A stretch of DNA of 64,000 nt from Nymphalis io (taxonomy: Eukaryota > Arthropoda > Insecta > Lepidoptera > Nymphalidae): contig NC_065899.1 in NCBI RefSeq assembly GCF_905147045.1, positions 2,058,501 through 2,122,500 of the forward strand, given 5' to 3'. Of the stretch, positions 48,090-58,614 are shown piece by piece (the stretch's first letter is position 1; every line of letters begins with the position of its first letter). Below the pieces are notes generated by a model. The model was not told where the DNA came from, ran no database searches, and was given only the letters and a program-made list of their open reading frames with translations. The position numbers and the translations under genes are program-made.

Positions 48090-49810
48090 CAGAAGTAAGT
48101 CATCTTACAAGGAAAGGGGGGGAAAAGAAAAAAAAATATAGTAAAACAATTTTTAATTTTTATAATCACCTTTATATGTAAACTTACAAAATATTTTAAA
48201 GAGGGGGTAATTAGATTTGGCACACTTTGAGCTGACATCAACATTGCTTTAGTTTTCAATATAAATATTATTCTTGATAACATTTAGTACAAGGTTAAGT
48301 CCTGGTCAATTTGAATTAATTGTGTTACTTAATTAGTTTCATATGTTATTTTAACACTACACATATACACCTATCTCTATACTGAGCTTGAAATAAGGGA
48401 CTTTCAAACTATAATTATGAGTAATCCATATTAGGGGTATTAGGGCGCGTGTCTCTAGCCATAAACAAAACAGCGCGCGAACAAATTTTATACTAAAACG
48501 AATTTAAGAACGCGATAGTCTAAAAGTCCCTTGCGATAAATAGATTAAAAATATTCCAAAACGACCGTTAGTGTTGTTATCTTAGTGTAGTTCGTTAATT
48601 AAAAAATAAGACGCTTAATTAAAATTAAACTCTTTTGGAATGAAGTTCCTTATCGCGTTACACACACATGGCGAATGAGAGCTTGTATAAAGTGTAATTC
48701 AACCTTCACGATACTTCTGCTATAGTACGTGTTTATTATCTATAGGACATTTAAAGTAATTAATTTCATTTTTTATTTTTCATTTAATTACTCTCAAACG
48801 TTGTGTATTTATTTCACTATATCATAAAATATAGTGAAAGGAACTTCGTTCGGGTTTCTTTAAGCTTAAAAGGTTTTTCTGTATCTTTACCTATAGAATC
48901 GTTATACTTGATTAATTGCGCTATAAGATGTTTCAAATCAAATATCCATATTGATGAAAAAAATTAAAACACTATATCAAAGAAACATCATTCTCACAGT
49001 TAAAACAAAAATACCATATATATATAGAATCGATCACTATAATAGATCAAATTATGATTTTGTTTTAAATATTATCGTATTTTGAAAATATTAATAATAC
49101 GGACACCATTCTTTTGGGTCTCACTTCATTTACAATGATAATAAAAGCGCGTTATATAAAAAAAATCAAAAACTTGACTTCAAAAATTTGCCTAAAACGT
49201 TCAAATAGAAACTTAACAATATCAAATATTAAGGAAATTGAGGTACTACATTACAGCTGACACTGAATAGCAATAACAAACATTAAAATCTATCCATAAA
49301 GAAATTGCACCGGAACATACATAAAAACAATTGACAGACGAATTTAGAACCTCTTCCATTTTTGAAGACATTTTTCATTTAAATGTCGAGTTACATAATC
49401 CACAAAGTATACGGCGTTTCTACGGAAATGACGTATTTACACATCGATAAATAGTTATATATCAAATTCGCTACTTATAAAAGTTAGTCAGAAACATGAA
49501 TAACACTACTGGTAGATATTTACAAAACGTTCATTTGGCACATTTATCAAATTTGGCGAATCAATTAAAGTTAATTTCTAAAATTTAAACACGTAATGTT
49601 CACAACAATATTATTGTATCTTAAACCGTTACACGATATGGTTTATTTACACGCTAGTCATGTTAGTACATAATGAAATTGAATTGATTTTAACTAGTTT
49701 TGGCAACTACTGAAATAGTTGGCAATTTCTGTTTTAGTAATTCTTCAAAACGTCACTAAAGATCACTACTCCATCTCGTAGTTCGCAAAATCCGCAAAAC
49801 TGACAAAAGT
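48090..49810. other. AT-rich intergenic DNA, nothing recognised
   Basis: Part may be the distal 3' UTR of gene C if a later poly(A) site is used. Confidence 0.35.
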
Positions 49811-49813
49811 TTC

Positions 49814-49819
49814 TTTATT
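49814..49819 (-). terminator. Candidate poly(A) signal of gene C
   Basis: An AATAAA on the minus strand about 340 nt after the stop codon. I noticed no nearer canonical hexamer. Transcript data are needed. Confidence 0.3.
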
Positions 49820-50156
49820 TACCTTAAATAATAAACAAAAAGATGGGGGTGATTCTTATAGAATTACAAATACATTGTCAAGTATTTCAGTGAAAATGCG
49901 CCTTAAAGTACTTCGTTACAAAATTAATTACACTTTAAAACACTGCGAATATTTCCATGAAGTAACGTTGTTCAAAACAATTTTGAATCAATATTTCATT
50001 GGTCATCATTAACAGATATTTTGACAAAAGTTTAACAAAAACATGGGGTATATTAACCCCTACAGAAGAGAAGGGAATATGAATGAGTTAAACACTCAAA
50101 TCTAGTAAAGTCTTTGCCTACACATCGCTCGGAGGCGAGGAGGCGGTGTCCGGGCG

Positions 50157-50303
50157 CTAGTGCAGCTGGCTCTTTGTACTGAACCCATAGTGCAAGTACG
50201 GGGAGTCCGCCCCCTCACGTGGCCCACCCGCACCCCCGCTTCCTCCACTCGGACACTTCAACGCTGAACGCAACTCGGATGCCATTTCCGAACAAAGCGA
50301 GGC
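50157..50303 (-). CDS. Gene C last exon: cytoplasmic tail and stop
   Basis: It starts ASLCSEMASELRSALKCPSG after GTTCAG, then a Gly-rich run and ADSPYLHYGFSTKSQLH. The stop TAG is at 50159-50157. It is GC-rich relative to its surroundings. Confidence 0.9.
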   Translation of the reverse strand, partial: ASLCSEMASELRSALKCPSGGSGGAGGPREGADSPYLHYGFSTKSQLH

Positions 50304-53300
50304 CTGAACAAACAAATTAATTGTAAAATATGAAACAGAACTCAGACGAAGAAAGCTCGGGGGATATTTACCTCTTCCTTCTGGGATTCCGTCAGCGGTG
50401 AAACAGACAATGGTTTTTACTAAAATTATTATTTGTTGAGAATTATTTTTGTACTAGGTCCTACTCACACAGCTCAATTATTAGATAAGCATTTATGTTT
50501 TGAAGTCTTGGGATAATCGGCTCCTTGGACTACCATTCTGGCACAAAATATTAATAAAATTAATATCTAATTATAATTCTAAATTATAATATAATAATTT
50601 CCTCGAAATCCTTACTTCTTCTAGCATTATTGCAATTTTTCTATATACTATCTAGCGACTAAGAAAAACAATGAGAAAAAAATGTTACCAACGTTTAGAA
50701 ATAAACCTAGAACAAAGTTCATTATGTGAGTTTTTTAAGTTATTTGAATAATAAAAGGATTTTTAATATTGAATTATTTATAATGATGTATAAGAATAAT
50801 ATTTCCATACCCGTTCGTCAACCGCCACTTTCCTCGACTTCCACACAAACTCGCAGACGGCGATGACGCAGGCGACGCCCATACCACCCATCAATACTAC
50901 AAACACTCCCCCGACATTCGCCAAACCCAATTCATTCGCGGTTGAAGAGGATTTCGATGTTTCATCCTGGTTCAAAAAATATTATTGAAAGTTTACTAAG
51001 CAATAAATTATTAATAGTACTAATATTATATTTACATGCTTGAAGCTTATTCGCTTCGATCGTGACCTGTTGAATTTGTCCTTTCAATTATTATTGGACT
51101 ATGTTAAAAATTTGTATATACACTAGAAGTCTGAGCTGTCTATAATATACAAAATTCAGTTATAAAAATTTTGTTTGTTAGTTTATAATAATAATAATAT
51201 TATTTCGTAACAGTAACAGCTTGTTGATGTCCCACAGCTGGGCTAAGGCTTCCTCTCTATTTTGAAGAGAAGGTTTGGAGCTTATTCCACCACGCTGCTC
51301 CAATGCGGGTTGGTAGAATACACATGTGGCAGAATTTCAATTAAATTAGCTTGCAGGCTTCCTCACGATGTTTTCCTTCATCGTCAAGCAGGAGATGAAT
51401 TATAAATACAAATTAAGCACATGAATATTCAGTGTTGCTTGCCGGGGTCCCACGATCATCGGTTAAGATTCACGCGTTCTAACCACTAGGCCATCTCGGC
51501 TTATTATTTAATATTGTGATTTAATTGTAATTAATTTGTTATTTTAATTTTGTTGTTTTTTGTTTATACGTTTAATTTTATAATGAGTTGTGTGTTGTAA
51601 TGAATGAGTTATTCTTATTTTTACACGGGATTAAAATCGCATATCATAAAATCAAGAATTTATGCGCCAAGCATTTTGTAACTATTGTCATTAGCTTCAA
51701 TCTGCAAATTAATTTAATTGGAATGTTTTTTCAGTGTGTCAATCAATAAGTGTAGCTTTTTTATAATAAAGGAAGGTGGACGTGAACATGAGCTACCTGA
51801 TGGTAAGTGGTCACCACAAGGTCACCAGAATCTAGACATTCGCTATGTAAAAAATATTAACCACTCATTACATCGCCAATATGTGGCATGAAACTAAGAT
51901 GTCACGTTCTTTGTGCCTGTAGTTACACTGGCTCACTCACCATTTAAACCGGTACACAACAATACTTATTGCTGTTCAGCGGTAGAATAATCTGATAAGT
52001 GAGTGGTACCTACCCAGATGGGCTTGCACAAATCCCTACCACCAAGTAAGAGCGTTTAAAACGAGACAAATTATAAGCGCATAATTAAATTATACTGAAG
52101 TTATATATATTACAAGCATTCCTAAAATGTATGGGTCCGTATCTACGAACACGAAATTTTTCATAATAGGCACATATTTTTTTAGTTGTCGGAATGTAGC
52201 CATAAAACCATAAAAGCGCACGCGTTGTAGCTTCTGTATTTCACTTCACTTCACCCCTCTCACCTACCGGATATTGAAACCTATTTTATGTAATCTTGCT
52301 CTGGTGATGGCGCTTTTTACTTAAACTATTTTGTTATACTAAATAGGCAATGGGCTTAGCCAATGTAATTTTGTTCGTGTGTATTTATGTTATACACATA
52401 CACAAAAACAATAATAATATATTACATAAAATATAGCTGAATATGACAAGATAACGATGTTCTAATCTGTAATAATTATTAATTAAAGGAAATTAAAAAA
52501 TGTTATTGATTTAAAATATGTACTGATGTATAATTACTGTTTAAGTAATTTCACTATAATATATAATAAACTATAGATGAAAAACTGTAGATGAAACATT
52601 CAAGAATCGGGAAATTCGTTTATCAATCAAATGATATACTTATTGAATACCTACAGATAAGAAATATATTTGCTGTATTGATTTAATTCAAAAATTGTTC
52701 TTATAGTTTTTGTTTGTTTTTATTTTTTATTTTGATTAATACTTTTATGTAGCTAGAGACATTATTTATATTTAGATATTATATTCGGTCTTCAACGCGT
52801 AATGTTAAACAAATTCTTGATATTTTATTTAGATTTAAGGTTTTTGTTTTTAGTAATACGAATTAAAATTTGTTCGCTTATATCTTCTCAACAGCCTAAT
52901 GGATAGATCAACGATGTTAATTCGTATTTATAATCATCTCGTGTTCACTAACGTAAAGCATCGTAAGGAAACCTACATTTATCAGAATATATTCTTCTTC
53001 TTCTTCTTCGAGTGCCACTCCGACTAGTGAAGGTTGGCGTGGTGAAATGACCTCCAATCCTTAAGTTATGAGTGGACTTTAATTTGACTTTGAATGTTTT
53101 ACAACAAACAATGAAAATGATAACTAAAGTTCTACGTACCCTGCAGGATCCGCCGCCACGTTTTTCTTTCCACCATTTCGTTTTTAATATGTGTAATTTT
53201 CCTTCCTCTTGCAGTTTCAAAACAGCTCCGCTTATAGCAGTACGGTATGGTGAGTCTACAAACGTTCATACGTTAGAGAGCCGTGACCGGAAGAATGTGC

Positions 53301-56300
53301 ATTTGCGATATAATTTTTCCTTGCATTAAATTTTAGCTTATGTTTTGTCCGTCTAAATCTAACTATAACGTGGTTATATGAGCGTATAAATAAGACAATA
53401 ACTTCTAGATTCTGATTAACTAATTCGCGTTTTATCTGAACGGTCATTGGTCTGTGGCAGACGATGACGTAATAGCCGACCAATGAGCGTTGAATTATAG
53501 CCAATGAAATGCATGAAATTAATTAACTTGTCAAGCTTGACAATTAATTTTGTTTTATAGCAGTTATTAGTTTTTGTTCGTCATCTGTGCGTTCTTCTTA
53601 TTTATCCGATTGGATTGATAGTTTGTTCAATTATTGTTAGAACGTGAAGGATTATGGTACAATACTGTCAACATACTTAGTGTAACTTATCGGATACTAT
53701 TTTACAAATAATTAAATAAAGAACGCAACATGCGTTGCAATCTCGGTTATGTCGGGTATTTTTATAGGTTGTTTTTTTATTGTTTATTTATAATAGGCGA
53801 CTAGAAAATGGGCAACCTGATGGTGAATAATGATCACCACAAATAAACATTGGTGCTGTATTGTGTTGTGTGCTATATTGACCATTCTGTACCTCATCAA
53901 TGCGCCACCGACCTTGGGAAATAAGATGTTATATTACTTGTGCCTGAAACTACTCTGAACTCGGAACTGAAAGTTACTTGAACGACGATGTAAATGATGA
54001 GTGGTTGGTACCTACACAGACGGGCTTGTACTAAGAAGCCTTACCACCAAGTTTATTTTTATATTGAGTACTGATACACAGGAAACGCTTAGTCTGCTCG
54101 CTCTATCTTGCTTTATACAATGCAATAAATTATGTCTTGCGCCACGGGCTATTGCTATATTATAGCTATTAGTACGCATGGCTGGCGGCGCATTGATGGT
54201 ATCATAATGGATTCGTGATTTATGCAGTGACAGTGTCTATGGACAAAGGTAACTACAGACGGTGACTGGAAAAAATATGAAAATATATTTAAAGAAATAA
54301 GACTCACTTGGTGGCATAGCGATTCCATATCCTTTAGAATCCAACATCCCTCCCACTTGCGTGAGGTCACAGTTCCGTTCAACAACATATTCAATTGTCG
54401 TGGATTCCATGAGGTATGCGTAAGCTCCTTTGCCCCTCATTACCCTCTCCTCCCCTTCCTTGTTGCTACTTGTGAATACAGAAGGACGGGCTGATTCCAT
54501 GAATGACCACATACGTTGATAGGTCGAGAAATTAGAATCCTGAATGTCAATAATGTTACATATTTAAATTTAATATCTAAAAACTCATATATAAACGACT
54601 TCACGGAATTTAGCCTATTTGATCTTTGTGATAAATGAAATGACCTAAGCTTCGTGTAAATGACGCCGCTGCTGCATGGATGCCGGAATGCCATATCATC
54701 AACATTTCAAAATCAGCCACGCCTTCGAGCTTTAACCGAAAAAATCGTGTATTGAATACCGGATACTAAATCATTAGATGGTCATATACTGTTTAACAAT
54801 ACCAAAAAAAATGATTTATTAAAAGGACTTAAAAAATCTACACGGAAATGAGATCCCAGCTCACAGAGATGGTGGCGACGCCTGTTTTTAACAAACAATA
54901 ATTAATTACGTACATAATTTCAGTGTTAATCTTAGAAGAATGGTTATTAATCTTACGCCCAAACAACGTCGACAACAAAGTAATGAAAGTAAAAGATGAT
55001 ATCGGGTATCTTGTTTTAATCTGCTGGGAAAATAATGAATGCCATGATATAGTAAAAGAGTTATGATATAAAATTTGTACAAATTTAAACAGCAGCTTGA
55101 GCGTCAAACAATATAAAATTGTGACATAAGTAGCATTCTAACCTGCGACAGCGGAAACATAAACACGAAACCTTAAGACCTTAGTTAAGAAATTAAAAAA
55201 AATACAGTTATGTACTTAATTTTAGAAATTACCCTAAAGAAAGCCGCTGTTGATCCACCCTTTAAAGCGCCATATTTAATTTTAGTCTGTTTGGCCAAAT
55301 CTTCAGCACTTTCGATTGGTGAGTCCATTCGTTCCACAGTCAGAAAAGCTGCTAAGTTAGCAGTGTACGAGGATATCATGATCAATGTGAAAAACCACCA
55401 CATTCCTGCCACCATCCGAGTTGACACCGCTCTGTATCATATTTTGTTAATTAAATTGATATTATGTTGATTTCAACGCCACCGTATTTTTGTAATTGTA
55501 AGAGATCTTATGTCAAATGACTATTATGTCAAATAAGATATTATATGTGTATACTCAAACAAAAATTAAAGCTTTATGTTTTTATGCACACGAACAATTA
55601 TTTCAAAAACCCAGTCACCCTACGCCACTTGACGTGTTGTTTCTGATTAGTACGGAATGTCGCTTAAGTGCTACTGTTTACGTTACATGAAATTTCCTGT
55701 AATACATTCATTATTTTGTTACATTTAAAACGCGTATCAACACGATGTATTACATAACAACCTATTAAGACATTTAATTTTAATTTGCTTACATATCAAA
55801 CATTTATATCATTTTACATAGATGTTTAACAATGAAATGTTGAATAAACTTCAACGTGTTCTTAAAATAAATTAATTTTAATTAATCAAAGTAAAACATA
55901 CATATGAAACTAGAGAACGATTTTTCATTACACTGAACATGTTTGCCTTTGATATTATAATGTAAAATCGATCTCAATTTAAGACTACGCAAATTTAAAA
56001 CTTGATGCAGCAAGCTATGGATACTATGAAAGCACAAAAATTTTACGTGCATTGTCAAAATCATTTTCTTATGTCAAATTAGCAACTAAACCACAAACTT
56101 TTTAGCTAACTATTATGGAACCCATTTCGGATTCCAAACACGCTTCTATTTAGATTGGTCGCTCCCGGCGACTACCGAAGCTTCAAATTCACAAAGGGCT
56201 GTGGTCGTTTTGAAACTAATTAGCAAAAGGAAGTCATAGTGATTTACGCAATTGATAGCAATGGTTTAATATACTATATGAAAATTCGTTTACAAGTTAA

Positions 56301-58560
56301 GCGTTTCCAATATTTCTAGTCCTTTGAGAATTTATGATTTATCTAATTGTTCGCAATTTTGATGATCGAGCTCATAATCGTCGTTATTTTGACTTACTTC
56401 GGTGCGATATCCGAACCTTGCTGCATCAAGGATCCGATAGTGAACCACAGCGAGTTCAACAGTGTGAACTGATTCTCCAGCACCGGCGGCTCGTCTAGAC
56501 AGTTCCGGGGGTTGTCCCACTCGTACGGGCTGAACCTGTGCCCAAATATGCCCATTTAATTTTTTTCTGTCGTAAATAATTTTCCATTTATTGCTGAATT
56601 TCAAATTCAATCCAAAAAACATATACTTCAAATTTATGCAAAAGTTTTGCATAAATTTGAAGTATATGTTTTTTTAAGTGCATTTGAAATTACAGATAAT
56701 GGCAACAGATTAACGATTATCGGTCTACCCACTCGTTTTACAATGAATGCTGTGGACTTCGCTGAGTTCACTAACATCCTGATACATTTGAAAAACACTT
56801 GAAGGCTCATGTTACAAGCTATCTTACTTGGGTAAAAAGTCACAGCTTTGTTGCATTAAGGATCCGATTGCAAACCACAAGCAGTTTGATAGAGAGAAGA
56901 TATTTTCCAATTTTTCACCGTCCGGTGTATGCGTTTGATGCCATTCATATGGTGTAAACCTGATGTATATTAGATTGATGATTTATATTATACTCAAAGT
57001 TGCAGCTAAATATTTGATATTGTAATCTTTCATGATCATTATTTAAATGCTATCAAAATGATCTGAGTTTGGTCTACTTGATACTCTGAAATATTGTTAG
57101 TATGGAAATATATAATAGTTTTGATTATGATCTTTAATCAACAATAAATTATATTACACGCACGTTGATGTTAAGCACGTTACCACTTGATACTTTGTCT
57201 TTGTTGATTATATCGATAATTTTTTTTCTATTTTTTATTGATTTGTAATTATTTAAAATATTCATACATATGAGTATATTAAGATTCAGCAGCTCCTAAG
57301 GAGTTAGAGTTTATAAATTACGAATATTATTTAAAGGTTTAATCACATACATAATTTAATAGTTATTAGTAATTAACTAATAAGAAAATTATTACTTACA
57401 CGTTATGTATTATGAAGTATGCTACGTCAATAAAGATGACATAATTAATAGAAAAGTTTTAAAAGAGTACATTTTTTATATTAAAATCATAGCTTTACTG
57501 CGACTGGGTGCTTTTGTCGCACCCACTTACAAAAGAAAAATTCACTTACCTGGCCAGTATAAAGAGCAGCACCGATACGCCCAAGTACGCTGTGGCCATA
57601 TAAATCCATACATCTAGGGATAAGGGAGATAAAAACGAGAAAAGGTTCGGCGGCTGCTTAATAGGTTTGCGGTAAAGGACCGAAATCCCTAGATTCATGA
57701 ATGGCATTGTGAAGTCCACGACCTGTTCCCTGTATAAATGAAATTATTTTTTTGAACTGTCAGGTAAAGAAATATTTCCATTAACAATGAAGTATTGATA
57801 TGTTAAATTGTAAAGTAGGATAGGACATTGTAATCGCTGCATGATAGTAGGTTCTTATAACTTTAAATATTATATACACTCAAAAAAAATCTTATCTCAT
57901 TTCGTTAGTTTTTAAGAATTATCTATTCGGTCCAGGTTCTTCACGAACAATAAAATAAGTAATAAAAGTTATAACTTCAATTTCATCAGAATTTCTTTTT
58001 CACCAATCACAGTAAGAGGATATTTCGTCAATCATTAGAAACAATACATGTTTTCCCATACTGACTTTTGAATGACGCTTTGTAGACATTTCGAACAAGC
58101 GTAAACAAAACGAATCGTTTGTAGGTTTTTTCGCGTAACGTAATCTTATAATTTATTATCGAACTATCTGCTTTACTTCGTGCGTTGTTCGTCAAAATCT
58201 AACAAATTTTATACAAACAATCGATAATCAAGCAAGTTTGAAAGATATTTGACTTATATTTTTGCACCATAAAATGTAAAACAAAATTTAGTTATTCGAA
58301 TAGTACATTTTTTTTTCTTTTTGTTTTACGCTGGAAAATGTCCAAGGCGCCGAATGCGCCCCGAACATCGGAATACCCACTAAAAAACCAGCGATACCCT
58401 TTCGAATAGTACCTAAGTCATTTTGCAGAATCAACTTATATCTAAAGATACCACTGTTTCGGAGTGCATAGATCCTATGAAGTATCCAGTTACCATTTTT
58501 AATATATATTATTAATAATTATCATCTGTTGCCTTTTGTGTGATTAATATATTATTCATA

Positions 58561-58614
<54 letters not shown>

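Noticed and set aside
56398..56959. Reading the second pore exon of gene C as a pseudo-exon or assembly duplication
   Set aside because: The two copies are too diverged for an assembly error, both are open, both have full splice signals, and both preserve phase and the family motifs.
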